Below, piece by piece: positions 8,825-17,584 of a stretch of 64,000 nucleotides of DNA. This DNA comes from Cellulomonas sp. ES6 (GTDB lineage: Bacteria; Actinomycetota; Actinomycetes; Actinomycetales; Cellulomonadaceae). The number at the start of each line of letters is the position of its first letter. Position 1 is the first letter of the stretch. The stretch is taken from positions 3,844,001 through 3,908,000 of the forward strand of contig NZ_CP125655.1 of NCBI RefSeq assembly GCF_030053835.1. Direction: 5' to 3'. The position numbers and the translations under genes are program-made. Below the pieces are notes generated by a model, which saw nothing but the letters and a program-made list of their open reading frames with translations, ran no database searches and was not told the DNA's origin.

Positions 8825-9795
8825 GCGCACGAGAGTGCCGTACGCAGCGTCTCCAGGTTGGTCTTCGCGACGGAGACGTAGTCCTGCGTGTCGTCCGTGA
8901 GGCCCTCGAGCGGGTCCAGCACGGCGGTCTGGACGCCCAGCTCGTCGGCGAGCGTCTCGGCGACCTTCGGGCTCGCGAGGGTCTCGAAGAAGATCGTCGT
9001 CACGCCCTCGTCGCGCACCACGTCGCCCACCTCGGCCAGGCGCGCCGGCGACGGCTCGCCCTCGGGGTCGATGCCGGAGATGCCGACCTGCTCGAGGTCG
9101 TAGCGGTCCGCGAGGTAGGAGAACGCCTCGTGCGTGGTGACGACGGTGCGGCTCTCGCAGGTCGCGAGCCCGGCCGCGTACTCGTCGTCCAGGTCCGTCA
9201 TGGCCTGCGCGAACGTGCGGGCGTTCGCCTCGAACTCGTCCGCGTGGTCGGGGTCGAGCTCGCCGAGCTGCGCGGCGACGTCGTCGGCCACGGCGGGCAG
9301 CCGGCTGGGGTCCAGCCAGAAGTGCGGGTCGAGGGAGCCGTGGTCGTGCTCCTCCTCGCCGTGCTCGTCGTCCGCGTGCTCCTCGCCGTCCTCGGTGTGC
9401 TCCGCGGCGTGCAGCTCGGTGTCCTGCGCGGCGTCGACGACGTGGCCCGGCGGGTTCGCCTCGACGGCGTCGTCGACGGCGGCCTGGAACTGCGAGAGGT
9501 ACACGACGAGGTCGGCGCGCCCGACCTGGTCGACCTGCGCGGGGGAGAGCTCGAGGTCGTGCGGCTCGGCCCCGGGCGGCGTCAGGGACTCGACGGAGAC
9601 GAGGTCACCGCCCACCTGCTCGGCGACGTACTGCAGCGGGTAGAACGACGCGAGCACCTGGACGCCGCCGGAGTCGCCCGACCCGCCGGACCCGCCGGAA
9701 CCGCCGGACGAGCAGGCGGACAGCACGAGCACCGCCGCTGCGGCCGTGGCGGCAGCGGGGGCGAGGGTCGACAGGGTGCGGCGGCGAGTGGACAT
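8821..9795 (-). CDS. znuA: Zinc-binding lipoprotein of metal ABC transporter
   Basis: A 324-residue cluster A-I solute-binding protein. The signal peptide ends in a lipobox (VLSAC), followed by a Gly/Ser linker and the mature domain starting VQVLASFYPLQYVAEQVGGD. A His/Asp/Glu-rich mobile loop (HTEDGEEHADDEHGEEEHDHG) precedes DPHFWLDP. That loop is typical of zinc-specific ZnuA, and metal-ligand histidines occur in DPHFW and TTHEAF. ATG 9795 is chosen because it lies 7 nt after a -10 box with a 17-bp-spaced TTGACA; an ATG at 9804 would overlap that -10 box. Confidence 0.92.
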   Translation of the reverse strand: MSTRRRTLSTLAPAAATAAAAVLVLSACSSGGSGGSGGSGDSGGVQVLASFYPLQYVAEQVGGDLVSVESLTPPGAEPHDLELSPAQVDQVGRADLVVYLSQFQAAVDDAVEANPPGHVVDAAQDTELHAAEHTEDGEEHADDEHGEEEHDHGSLDPHFWLDPSRLPAVADDVAAQLGELDPDHADEFEANARTFAQAMTDLDDEYAAGLATCESRTVVTTHEAFSYLADRYDLEQVGISGIDPEGEPSPARLAEVGDVVRDEGVTTIFFETLASPKVAETLADELGVQTAVLDPLEGLTDDTQDYVSVAKTNLETLRTALSCA

Positions 9796-9802
9796 GAGAG
9801 CC

Positions 9803-9831
9803 ATTCTCGTTGTGTTGAGAACGAGTGTCAA
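9803..9831 (-). promoter_or_regulatory. znuA promoter with overlapping candidate Zur box
   Basis: On the reverse strand, TTGACA (9831-9826), a 17-bp spacer and GAGAAT (9808-9803) form a good sigma-A promoter placing the transcript start at or next to the znuA ATG. Bases 9816-9830, TGAGAACGAGTGTCA, form an imperfect 7-1-7 palindrome like known Zur boxes (TGAnAA...TCA). It overlaps the -35 box and spacer, so Zn-Zur would repress. The Zur assignment is an inference from motif and position. Confidence 0.65.
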
Positions 9832-9863
9832 AACACGACGTCCCGGGTGCGGGTGCCGCCCGG

Positions 9864-9869
9864 TAGCCT
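9864..9869 (+). promoter_or_regulatory. Candidate -10 box for glyS
   Basis: TAGCCT lies about 63 nt upstream of the glyS start, giving a leader of roughly 55 nt that carries the AGGAG ribosome-binding site at 9920. Confidence 0.45.
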
Positions 9870-9932
9870 TGCTCGCGATCACCCTCCCGCGTCACCCAGG
9901 CGCGGCGACCCCCGGCACCAGGAGCACTCACC

Positions 9933-11318
9933 GTGGCAGCACCCTCCCGTCTCGACTCCGTCGTCTCCCTCGCCAAGCGGCGCGGCTTCGTCTTCCAGAG
10001 CGGGGAGATCTACGGCGGCTCCCGCTCCGCGTGGGACTACGGGCCGCTCGGCGTCGAGCTCAAGGAGAACATCAAGAAGCAGTGGTGGCGCACCGTCGTG
10101 CAGGGCCGCGACGACGTCGTCGGGCTCGACTCGGCCGTCATCCTGCCCCGCCAGGTGTGGGTCGCCTCCGGCCACGTCGGCGTCTTCACCGACCCGCTCA
10201 CCGAGTGCCTCTCGTGCCACAAGCGGTTCCGCGAGGACCAGATGATCGAGGAGTTCGAGGAGAAGAAGGGCCGCGCCCCCGAGGGCGGCCTCGCCGAGAT
10301 CGCCTGCCCGAACTGCGGCACCCGCGGCCAGTGGACCGAGCCGCGCGACTTCAACATGATGCTCAAGACCTACCTCGGCCCCGTCGAGGACGAGTCCGGC
10401 CTGCACTACCTGCGGCCCGAGACCGCCCAGGGCATCTTCGTGAACTTCGCCAACGTGCTGACCACGGCCCGCAAGAAGCCGCCGTTCGGCATCGGCCAGA
10501 TCGGCAAGTCGTTCCGCAACGAGATCACCCCCGGCAACTTCATCTTCCGGACCCGCGAGTTCGAGCAGATGGAGATGGAGTTCTTCGTCGAGCCCGGCAC
10601 GGACGAGACCTGGCACCAGTACTGGATCGACCAGCGCACCGACTGGTACGTCGACCTGGGCATCTCGCGCGAGAACCTGCGGCACTACGAGCACCCGGCC
10701 GAGAAGCTCTCGCACTACTCCAAGCGCACCGTCGACATCGAGTACCGCTTCGGCTTCAGCGGCTCGGACTGGGGCGAGCTCGAGGGCATCGCGAACCGCA
10801 CCGACTTCGACCTGTCGACGCACTCGAAGCACTCCGGCCAGGACCTGTCGTACTTCGACCAGACCAAGGACGAGCGCTGGGTGCCGTACGTCATCGAGCC
10901 GGCCGCAGGCCTGACCCGGTCGCTCATGGCGTTCCTCGTCGAGTCGTACCACGAGGACGAGGCCCCCAACGCGAAGGGCGGCGTCGACAAGCGCACCGTG
11001 CTGCGCCTCGACCCGCGCCTGGCGCCCGTCAAGGCCGCGGTGCTGCCGCTGTCCCGCAACGAGGCGCTCTCGCCCAAGGCCCGCGACCTCGCCGCGGAGC
11101 TCCGGAGGTCCTGGAACGTCGACTTCGACGACGCCGGCGCCATCGGCCGCCGGTACCGCCGCCAGGACGAGATCGGCACGCCGTTCTGCATCACCGTGGA
11201 CTTCGACACGCTCGAGGACCAGGCCGTCACGATCCGGCACCGCGACGACATGACGCAGGAGCGGGTCGCGCTGGACCAGGTGACCGGCTACCTCGCGCAG
11301 CGGCTCGTCGGGGCCTGA
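9933..11318 (+). CDS. glyS: Glycyl-tRNA synthetase (single-chain, dimeric type)
   Basis: A class II aminoacyl-tRNA synthetase (461 aa) charging tRNA-Gly; the alpha2 type also found in eukaryotes and archaea. The N-terminus [23 protein letters not shown] is the family signature. A zinc-type CLSC...CPNC pair lies near residues 91-130, motif 2 is in [25 protein letters not shown], and the C-terminal anticodon-binding domain ends [14 protein letters not shown] 9933 follows AGGAG at 9920. The protein is compact, near the usual length for actinobacterial members. Confidence 0.97.
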   Translation: MAAPSRLDSVVSLAKRRGFVFQSGEIYGGSRSAWDYGPLGVELKENIKKQWWRTVVQGRDDVVGLDSAVILPRQVWVASGHVGVFTDPLTECLSCHKRFREDQMIEEFEEKKGRAPEGGLAEIACPNCGTRGQWTEPRDFNMMLKTYLGPVEDESGLHYLRPETAQGIFVNFANVLTTARKKPPFGIGQIGKSFRNEITPGNFIFRTREFEQMEMEFFVEPGTDETWHQYWIDQRTDWYVDLGISRENLRHYEHPAEKLSHYSKRTVDIEYRFGFSGSDWGELEGIANRTDFDLSTHSKHSGQDLSYFDQTKDERWVPYVIEPAAGLTRSLMAFLVESYHEDEAPNAKGGVDKRTVLRLDPRLAPVKAAVLPLSRNEALSPKARDLAAELRRSWNVDFDDAGAIGRRYRRQDEIGTPFCITVDFDTLEDQAVTIRHRDDMTQERVALDQVTGYLAQRLVGA

Positions 11319-11327
11319 GCCCCGCGC

Positions 11328-12590
11328 GTGCACACCCACGGCCACCACGCGGGCGGTGACGTCCCCGACCTCCGGGTCGGGCGGCGGGCCCGCGTGGTGG
11401 TCGTCGTGCTGCTGGCCGTCGCCGCGGTCGCGACGCTGGCCGGCCTGGCGTGGCTGTGGCCGCGCACCGCGACCCCCGTGCTCGACACGACGCCCGAGGG
11501 CTCGTCGTACCAGGTCGTGACGGTCACGGACACCGACCTGCTCGCGGACGCGCAGACGGGTCCGGCGCTGCTGGCCGAGACGGCGGCGGGGGAGACCGTC
11601 ACCGTGCAGGTCGCCCCGGAGTACCTCGACGTCGTGAGCGCGGGGGACCGCATCCGCGTCCTCGCGCTGCCGCAGGTGACCGGAGCGGCGCCGTACGTGT
11701 TCGTCGACCTGGTGCGCGGCCCGCCGATGGCCCTGCTCGCCGGGGTGCTGGTGGTGCTGGTGCTGGCCGTCGCGCGACTGCGGGGCGTCGGTGCGCTGCT
11801 GGGCCTCGCCGTGTCCGTGGCCGGGGTGCTCGGGTTCACCGTCCCGGCGCTGCTGGCCGGGAAGCCGGCGCTGCCGGTCGCGCTCGTCACCGCCGCGGCG
11901 CTGCTGTACGTGCTGCTGTACCTCGCGCACGGGGTCTCGGTCCGCACGTCCGTCGCGTTGCTCGGGACGCTCGGCGGGCTGCTCGCGACCGGGCTGCTCG
12001 CCACCTGGGCCACCGGGGCGACCCACCTCACGGGGCTGAGCGGCGAGCACGCGCTCGACCTGCTGTCGCTCGCCCCCGACGCGAGCCTGCGCGGCATCCT
12101 GCTGTGCGGGATCGTGCTGGCCGGCCTCGGCGTGCTCAACGACGTGACGATCACGCAGGCGTCCGCGGTGTGGGAGCTGCGCGCGGTCTCGCCCGCGGCG
12201 ACCCGGCGCGAGCTGTTCGCCGGCGGGATGCGGATCGGCCGCGACCACATCGCGTCCACCGTCTACACGGTGGCGTTCGCGTACCTCGGGGCGGCGCTGC
12301 CGCTCGTGCTGCTGGTCGCGATGTCCGACCGCACGTTGCTCGACTCGCTGACGTCCGGGGAGATCGCGGAGGAGGTCGTCCGGACGATGGTCGGGTCGAT
12401 CGGGCTGGTCCTCGCGATCCCCCTGACGACGGCCGTGGCGGCGGCCCTGGTGCCGGGCCCCGCGCCCGCACCGGCCCCGACCGTGCAGACCCCGCCCGCG
12501 CAGACCCCGTCCGCTCAGACCTCGTCCGCGCCGGCCTCGACCGCGCCGGTCTCGACCGCGCCCGACGGAACCGGACCCGCTCTGCCCTGA
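11328..12590 (+). CDS. YibE/F-family multi-pass membrane protein (first copy)
   Basis: A 420-residue membrane protein. It begins with a His cluster (MHTHGHHAGG), then a TM helix (about 25-45), an extracytoplasmic domain (about 45-125), and six or seven TM helices. Helices 5-6 flank the conserved VLNDVTITQASAVWELR...GGMRIGRDHIASTVYT block of the YibE/F family. A low-complexity Pro/Thr/Ala/Ser tail ends the protein. The family has no firm function. GTG 11328 is 9 bp after the glyS stop, so the two may share an mRNA. It converges with a paralogue sharing the same block. Confidence 0.82.
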   Translation: MHTHGHHAGGDVPDLRVGRRARVVVVVLLAVAAVATLAGLAWLWPRTATPVLDTTPEGSSYQVVTVTDTDLLADAQTGPALLAETAAGETVTVQVAPEYLDVVSAGDRIRVLALPQVTGAAPYVFVDLVRGPPMALLAGVLVVLVLAVARLRGVGALLGLAVSVAGVLGFTVPALLAGKPALPVALVTAAALLYVLLYLAHGVSVRTSVALLGTLGGLLATGLLATWATGATHLTGLSGEHALDLLSLAPDASLRGILLCGIVLAGLGVLNDVTITQASAVWELRAVSPAATRRELFAGGMRIGRDHIASTVYTVAFAYLGAALPLVLLVAMSDRTLLDSLTSGEIAEEVVRTMVGSIGLVLAIPLTTAVAAALVPGPAPAPAPTVQTPPAQTPSAQTSSAPASTAPVSTAPDGTGPALP

Positions 12591-12618
12591 CCGGACCCGC
12601 GTCCCCGGGTGTCCCCGC

Positions 12619-12678
12619 TCGAGGTTGCAGCAGATGTGGGGTTCCGCGGCCGGAAACCCACATCTGCTGCACCCTCGA
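12619..12678. terminator. Long hairpin between the convergent YibE/F genes
   Basis: TGCAGCAGATGTGGG (12626-12640) pairs perfectly with 12657-12671. The stem continues inward (5 bp after one mismatch, closing a 4-nt loop) and outward (6 bp after one mismatch). A ~60-nt structure sits exactly between two convergent genes, so it could terminate both. It has no T-run on either strand. Confidence 0.6.
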
Positions 12679-12719
12679 CGAGCTCGAGCGGGCTCGGGCT
12701 CGGGCTCGGGCGGGCGCCG

Positions 12720-13988
12720 TCAGCCCGGGTGGCCGGGGGCGTCGACCTCGGCGACCGCGTGGACGTGGGCGTGCGCGTGGCCGTCGGGGGCCGCGTGCCG
12801 GGCCGGCGCCGCGCCGGAGCGCGTGACGACCAGCGCCGCGATCGCGGTCGTCAGCGGGATCGCCAGCACGAGGCCGATGGACCCGACCATCGTGCGGACG
12901 ATCTCCTCCGCGAACTCCCCGCTGGTCAGCGTCGGCCCGAGCGGCAGCTGGTACAGCTCGAGCAGCAGCAGCACGGGCAGCGCGGCGCCGGTGTAGGCGA
13001 ACGCGATCGTGTAGACGGTCGACGCGATGTGGTCCCGGCCGATCCGCATCCCGCCGCGGAACAGCTCCGCCCGGGTGGCCGCCGGGGACGCCGCGCGCAG
13101 CTCCCACACCGCGGACGCCTGCGTGATCGTCACGTCGTTGAGCACGCCGAGACCCGCCAGCACGAGCCCGCACAGGAACAGCCCGCGCAGGGACGTCGCG
13201 CCGCTGTCGCCCAGCAGCTGCGCGAGCCGGTAGGAGTCCTCGGTGCTGACGCCCGACAGCCGCGCCCACTCCGCCCCGAGCACCCCGAGCACCGTCGTGG
13301 CCGCGAGCCCCGCCAGCGTGCCGAGCAGCGCGGCGGACGTGCGCAGCGACAGCCCGTGGGCGAGGTACAGGACCACCACCATGATGAGCGTCGACGCGCT
13401 CAGCGCCACGACCACCGGGTTCTCGCCCCGGACGAGCGCCGGCAGCACGTACCCGCCGATGACGCCGAACGCGATCAGCAGCCCGATCAGGGCGCGCAGC
13501 CCGCGGCTGCGCGCGACGAGGATGATCGCCAGGGCGAACACGAGCGCGATCGTCACGAGAGGCAGCGTGCGGTCGTAGTCGTGCCACGCCCAGACCTCCG
13601 GGTCGGAGCCCGACGCGGGGTAGTGCTCGACGAGGATGCGCGTCCCCGCGGGCACGTCGTCGGCGGTGGTCGACGCCGTCGCCCACACCTCGACGTCCCG
13701 CCCGCGCTCCGGGCCGCTGGTCACGGTCGCGGACACCCGCAGGCAGGGGACCTCGGCGGGGATCGTCCCGTCCGGCTGCCGGTCCTCGACGGTGCCCTCG
13801 CACTGCTCGACCGACGTCCCCGTGACGGTCGCGGTGGGGTAGTCGAGGTCGACGGCGCTGATCGTGCGGTCGCTGTCGATCTCGCCGTGCGGCCAGGTCA
13901 GGGCCACGCCGACGCCGGCGGCGAGCACGAGCGGCAGCAGGATCGCGGCGATCAGACGACGGGTGCGCAGCGCGGTGGGGGTCGGCAC
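12720..13988 (-). CDS. YibE/F-family multi-pass membrane protein (second copy)
   Basis: A 422-residue paralogue of the gene at 11328. After an N-terminal TM helix (LIAAILLPLVLAAGVGVALTW) come an extracytoplasmic region with two Cys (EQCEG, PCLR) and seven or so TM helices with the same LNDVTITQASAVWELRA...GGMRIGRDHIASTVYT block. The C-terminus is strongly histidine-rich (DGHAHAHVHAVAE). GTG 13988 lies 7 nt after CAGAAT, a leaderless arrangement. A longer open frame upstream has no family similarity. The role is unproven; a metal-related role is inferred only from the His clusters and the nearby znu operon. Confidence 0.82.
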   Translation of the reverse strand: MPTPTALRTRRLIAAILLPLVLAAGVGVALTWPHGEIDSDRTISAVDLDYPTATVTGTSVEQCEGTVEDRQPDGTIPAEVPCLRVSATVTSGPERGRDVEVWATASTTADDVPAGTRILVEHYPASGSDPEVWAWHDYDRTLPLVTIALVFALAIILVARSRGLRALIGLLIAFGVIGGYVLPALVRGENPVVVALSASTLIMVVVLYLAHGLSLRTSAALLGTLAGLAATTVLGVLGAEWARLSGVSTEDSYRLAQLLGDSGATSLRGLFLCGLVLAGLGVLNDVTITQASAVWELRAASPAATRAELFRGGMRIGRDHIASTVYTIAFAYTGAALPVLLLLELYQLPLGPTLTSGEFAEEIVRTMVGSIGLVLAIPLTTAIAALVVTRSGAAPARHAAPDGHAHAHVHAVAEVDAPGHPG

Positions 13989-13995
13989 GGAGGCG

Positions 13996-14001
13996 ATTCT
14001 G
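13996..14001 (-). promoter_or_regulatory. -10 box for second YibE/F gene
   Basis: On the reverse strand CAGAAT lies 7 nt before the GTG start, another leaderless arrangement. Confidence 0.45.
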
Positions 14002-14036
14002 CCGGGTCCGCCCCGCGCGCACCCGGCATGCGCCCC

Positions 14037-14127
14037 GCACGGCCCCGCGCACCCACCCGAGTCACCGGCCCCGCGCACCCGCCGGCGGTACCGCCCGCGC
14101 CCCCGCACGGCCCCGCGCACCCGCCCG
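14037..14127. repeat. Direct repeats in the divergent yibE/F-dusB promoter region
   Basis: The 14-mer GGCCCCGCGCACCC occurs three times, at 14041, 14067 and 14109. The outer copies extend to 23 bp with one mismatch (14037-14059 and 14105-14127). The region lies between two divergent leaderless promoters. No regulator can be named. Confidence 0.65.
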
Positions 14128-14163
14128 GCCCGCCGCCCCGCGCGCCCGCGCCGGGCGCTGGGG

Positions 14164-14169
14164 GACAAT
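14164..14169 (+). promoter_or_regulatory. -10 box for leaderless dusB
   Basis: GACAAT lies 6 nt before the dusB ATG, with no ribosome-binding site. Confidence 0.6.
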
Positions 14170-14175
14170 TGACGC

Positions 14176-15366
14176 ATGACCGCTGTCCCCGCCGCCCCGG
14201 CCGCGCCCGCGACCGACCGCACCGTGCTGCCCCCGCTGCGCATCGGGCCGCTGTCCGTCGACACCCCCGTGGTGCTCGCCCCGATGGCCGGCGTGACGAA
14301 CGCGGCGTTCCGGCGGCTGTGCCGGGAGTCGGGCGCCGGGCTGTACGTCGCGGAGATGGTGACGTCACGCGCGCTGGTCGAGCGGGGTGAGGAGTCGATG
14401 CGGATCATCTCGCACGCCCCGGACGAGCGGCCGCGCTCCGTGCAGGTGTACGGCGTGGACCCGGCGACCGTCGGTGCGGCGGTGCACCTGATCGCGTCGG
14501 AGGACCGCGCCGACCACGTCGACCTGAACTTCGGGTGCCCGGTGCCGAAGGTCACGCGGCGCGGCGGCGGCTCGGCCCTGCCGTGGAAGCGCGAGCTGTT
14601 CGAGTCGATCCTGCGCGCCGCCGTCGACGCGGCGCGCCCCTACGGCGTCCCGGTGACCGTGAAGATGCGCAAGGGCATCGACGAGGACCACCTGACGTAC
14701 CTGGAGGCCGGCCTGGTCGCCCAGGACCTGGGGGTCGCGGCGGTTGCGCTGCACGCACGGACGGCCGAGCAGTACTACTCCGGCACGGCCGACTGGGAGG
14801 CGATCGCCCGCCTCAAGGAGACCGTGACCGACATCCCGGTGCTCGGCAACGGGGACATCTGGTCCGCCGAGGACGCGCTGGAGATGGTGCGGCGGACGGG
14901 GTGCGACGGCGTGGTCGTCGGGCGCGGCTGCCAGGGTCGGCCGTGGCTGTTCGCGGACCTCGCGGCGGCGTTCGCCGGGTCCCCGGAACGCATCCGGCCG
15001 GGCGCCCGCTACGTGGCGCAGGTCATCCGGCGGCACGCCGAGCTCATGGTCGAGCACTTCGGCGACGAGGGGAAGGCGCTGCGCGAGCTCCGCAAGCACA
15101 TGGCCTGGTACTGGAAGGGCTACGTGGTCGGCGGGGAGCAGCGGGCGGCGCTCGGGCTCGTGTCGTCCCTCGCGGAGCTCGACGACCGGCTGGCGGCCCT
15201 CGACCTGGACCAGCCGTACCCGGGCGAGGCCGCCGAGGGCCAGCGCGGCCGGGCCGGCACCCCGAAGCGCCCGCACCTGCCGGACGGCTGGCTCGACTCC
15301 CGCGAGCTGTCCGAGGACTTCCGCCAGGCCCTGCACGAGGCCGAGCTCAGCGTCTCCGGCGGCTGA
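14176..15366 (+). CDS. dusB: tRNA-dihydrouridine synthase
   Basis: An FMN-dependent enzyme (396 aa) reducing uridines in the tRNA D-loop. The TIM-barrel signatures are VVLAPMAGVTNAAFRRLCRE near residue 35, DLNFGCPVPKVTRRGGGSAL with the catalytic Cys, VTVKMRKGID, LHARTAEQYYSG, and VLGNGDIWSAEDA...GCDGVVVGRGCQGRPWLF. The C-terminal helical domain (KALRELRKHMAWYWKGY) binds tRNA. Length is usual for actinobacterial DusB. It is followed by a repeat-bearing 363-bp spacer. Confidence 0.95.
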   Translation: MTAVPAAPAAPATDRTVLPPLRIGPLSVDTPVVLAPMAGVTNAAFRRLCRESGAGLYVAEMVTSRALVERGEESMRIISHAPDERPRSVQVYGVDPATVGAAVHLIASEDRADHVDLNFGCPVPKVTRRGGGSALPWKRELFESILRAAVDAARPYGVPVTVKMRKGIDEDHLTYLEAGLVAQDLGVAAVALHARTAEQYYSGTADWEAIARLKETVTDIPVLGNGDIWSAEDALEMVRRTGCDGVVVGRGCQGRPWLFADLAAAFAGSPERIRPGARYVAQVIRRHAELMVEHFGDEGKALRELRKHMAWYWKGYVVGGEQRAALGLVSSLAELDDRLAALDLDQPYPGEAAEGQRGRAGTPKRPHLPDGWLDSRELSEDFRQALHEAELSVSGG

Positions 15367-15422
15367 CCCGCCCGCGACCCGAGCCCCGCGCGCCCGCGCC
15401 CGCCCGCGCGCTGTCGAGTGCA

Positions 15423-15483
15423 CCGAGAGGCCAGGACACGCCCGGATCCGCGCGCGATCAGTCGGCGTGTCCTGGACTCTCGG
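15423..15483. repeat. Hairpin repeat, copy 1
   Basis: Arms 15423-15442 and 15464-15483 are 20-nt inverted repeats with one mismatch. The left arm is CCGAGAGGCCAGGACACGCC and the loop is 21 nt. A near-identical element lies at 15566-15625. Together with the palindrome between them they fill most of the dusB-GH13 spacer (15367-15729), which has no credible gene. Confidence 0.75.
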
Positions 15484-15537
15484 CGGCCTGCACGTGGGTA
15501 CGCGGGGCGCGTGCCGGCCGCGCGCTGCGGCCGCGGT

Positions 15538-15575
15538 GGCCTCTCGACCCGGACCGCGGTCCGGGTCGAGAGGCC
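15538..15575. repeat. 38-bp perfect palindrome
   Basis: The half-site GGCCTCTCGACCCGGACCG is followed at once by its exact reverse complement, with no loop and the centre between 15556 and 15557. Its right end overlaps the left arm of hairpin copy 2, so three inverted-repeat structures are nested here. Confidence 0.8.
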
Positions 15576-15625
15576 AGGACACGCCCGGTATGCGCGCGAT
15601 CGATCGGCGTGTCCTGGACTCTCGG
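15566..15625. repeat. Hairpin repeat, copy 2
   Basis: Arms 15566-15585 and 15606-15625 repeat copy 1 almost exactly (right arm GGCGTGTCCTGGACTCTCGG identical), and the 20-nt loop is related. The spacing from copy 1 is about 143 bp. The structure suggests a dispersed intergenic hairpin family. Confidence 0.75.
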
Positions 15626-15729
15626 TGGGTCTGCGCGCGGGGACGAGCACGCGGGTGGGTGCGCGAGCATGCGGGCAGCGCGTGGGCGCGAGCGCGTGGG
15701 CGGGCAGCGCGCGGGCGCGCGAGAACGCG

Positions 15730-17478
15730 TCAGCGGGCGCGGAGCCAGACGGTCGTGTCCGCGGGCAGCTCCGGGCCGACCGGGGCGTCGCCCGGCAGGC
15801 CCGAGGCGAGCAGCACCTCGGCGCCGTCCGGCAGGGGCACCGGGGCCGGGCCGAGGTTCGCGACGACGAGCACGTCGCCGTTGCGGACCGCGATCACGTG
15901 GTCCTGGCCGTCGTACGCCGGCTCCCACGCCGCCCCGCCGGTCCCGAGTCCCTCCGCGCGACGCAGCCGCAGCGCCGCCCGGTAGAGCTCGAGCGTGGAG
16001 CCCGGGACGCCGTCCTGGGCGTCCGCCGCGTACGCCGCCCACGACGCCGGCTGCGGCAGCCAGGTGTCGCCGCTGGCCGAGTACCCGAAGCCGGGCTCGT
16101 GCGCGGCCCACGGCAGCGGCACGCGGCAGCCGTCCCGGCCGAGCTCGGCGCCGCCCGTCCGGACGTACGCCGGGTCCTGCCGCAGTGCGTCGTCGAGCGC
16201 GGTGTGCTCGGGCAGGCCGAGCTCCTCGCCCTGGTACAGGTAGGCCGAGCCGGGCAGCCCGAGCAGCAGCAGGGTCGCGGCCCGGCCGCGCCGCAGGCCG
16301 AGCTCCTCGTCCGGCTGCTGGTCCGCGGCGCCGATCCCGTTGGGCCGCGAGGTGGGGTCCGGCAGGCCGAGGCGGGAGTGGTGCCGCACGACGTCGTGGT
16401 TGGACAGCACCCACGTGGTGGGGGCGCCGACCGAGTCGTTCACCGCGTAGGACGCCGCGATCACCCGTCGCAGCGCCGGCGCGTCCCAGCCCGTCGCGAG
16501 GAACGCGAAGTTGAACGCCTGGTGCATCTCGTCGGGCCGCACGTACCGGGCCAGGCGGGACAGCGGCTCGACCCAGGCCTCGGCGACGAGCATCCGGTCG
16601 CCGTCGTACTCGTCGAGGACCCGCCGCCAGGCCCGGTAGATCTCGTGCACGCCGTCCTGGTCGAACATGGGGCCCTGGTTGCCGGAGCCGCTGACGGCGT
16701 CGGCGGCGTCGCCGTCGTCGCTGCCCTCGATCATCGACACGTGCCCGTCCCAGTCGGGCAGGCCGTCGGCCTTGACCATGCCGTGCGCGACGTCGACGCG
16801 GAACCCGTCGACGCCGCGGTCCAGCCAGAACCGCAGCACGTCCTCGAACTCTGCGCGGACCTCGGGGTTCGTCCAGTCCAGGTCCGGCTGCTTGGAGTCG
16901 AACAGGTGCAGGTACCACTGGCCGTCGTCGACGCCGTGCCGCTCGGGGGTGAGCCGGGTCCAGGCGGGGCCGCCGAAGATGGAGTCCCAGTTGTTCGGCG
17001 GCAGCGAGCCGTCGGCGCCGCGCCCGTCGCGGAACAGGTAGCGCGCGCGCTCGGGCGACCCGGGGGGCGTGCGCAGCGCCTCGGCGAACCAGGCGTGCTC
17101 GTCGGAGGTGTGGTTCGGCACCAGGTCGACGACGACGCGCAGCCCGAGGTCGTGCGCGCGGTCGAGCAGCGCGTCGAAGTCGGCGAGCGTGCCGAACAGC
17201 GGGTCGACGTCCCGGTAGTCGGCGACGTCGTAGCCGGCGTCCGCCTGCGGGGAGCGGTAGAACGGCGACAGCCACACCGCGTCGACGCCGAGGGCGGCCA
17301 GGTGGTCGAGGCGCGCGGTGATGCCGGGCAGGTCGCCGATGCCGTCGCCGTTCCCGTCGGCGAACGAGCGGGGGTACACCTGGTAGATCACGGCGTCGCG
17401 CCACCAGGGGCCGTCGGCGGCGTCGGGGTGGTGGACCACGGCGGGGGCGGTCAGGGCCTGGGGGAGGACAGCGGTCAC
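15730..17478 (-). CDS. GH13 alpha-glucosidase (oligo-1,6-glucosidase/maltase type)
   Basis: A 582-residue cytoplasmic glycoside hydrolase cleaving glucose from maltose, isomaltose or short maltodextrins. It starts [29 protein letters not shown], the standard opening of GH13 alpha-glucosidases. The catalytic triad is visible: nucleophile Asp about 229 (GFRVDVAHG), acid/base Glu about 300 (LVAEAW), and Asp about 362 (LSNHDVV). [13 protein letters not shown] is conserved region I. GTG 17478 is chosen over upstream codons in a Pro/Arg-rich stretch. It lies 106 bp behind the lacI-type gene on the same strand, probably as an operon. No signal peptide. Confidence 0.9.
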   Translation of the reverse strand: MTAVLPQALTAPAVVHHPDAADGPWWRDAVIYQVYPRSFADGNGDGIGDLPGITARLDHLAALGVDAVWLSPFYRSPQADAGYDVADYRDVDPLFGTLADFDALLDRAHDLGLRVVVDLVPNHTSDEHAWFAEALRTPPGSPERARYLFRDGRGADGSLPPNNWDSIFGGPAWTRLTPERHGVDDGQWYLHLFDSKQPDLDWTNPEVRAEFEDVLRFWLDRGVDGFRVDVAHGMVKADGLPDWDGHVSMIEGSDDGDAADAVSGSGNQGPMFDQDGVHEIYRAWRRVLDEYDGDRMLVAEAWVEPLSRLARYVRPDEMHQAFNFAFLATGWDAPALRRVIAASYAVNDSVGAPTTWVLSNHDVVRHHSRLGLPDPTSRPNGIGAADQQPDEELGLRRGRAATLLLLGLPGSAYLYQGEELGLPEHTALDDALRQDPAYVRTGGAELGRDGCRVPLPWAAHEPGFGYSASGDTWLPQPASWAAYAADAQDGVPGSTLELYRAALRLRRAEGLGTGGAAWEPAYDGQDHVIAVRNGDVLVVANLGPAPVPLPDGAEVLLASGLPGDAPVGPELPADTTVWLRAR

Positions 17479-17584
17479 GGCGGGGCCTTCGGGGTCGCGG
17501 GCGGGTGCGGGAACGGGGTGCGGGGACGGGGTGCGGGTCGGTGCGGGCGCGCCGGCCGCGCGGCGGGGCGGTCGGGTCGGACGG

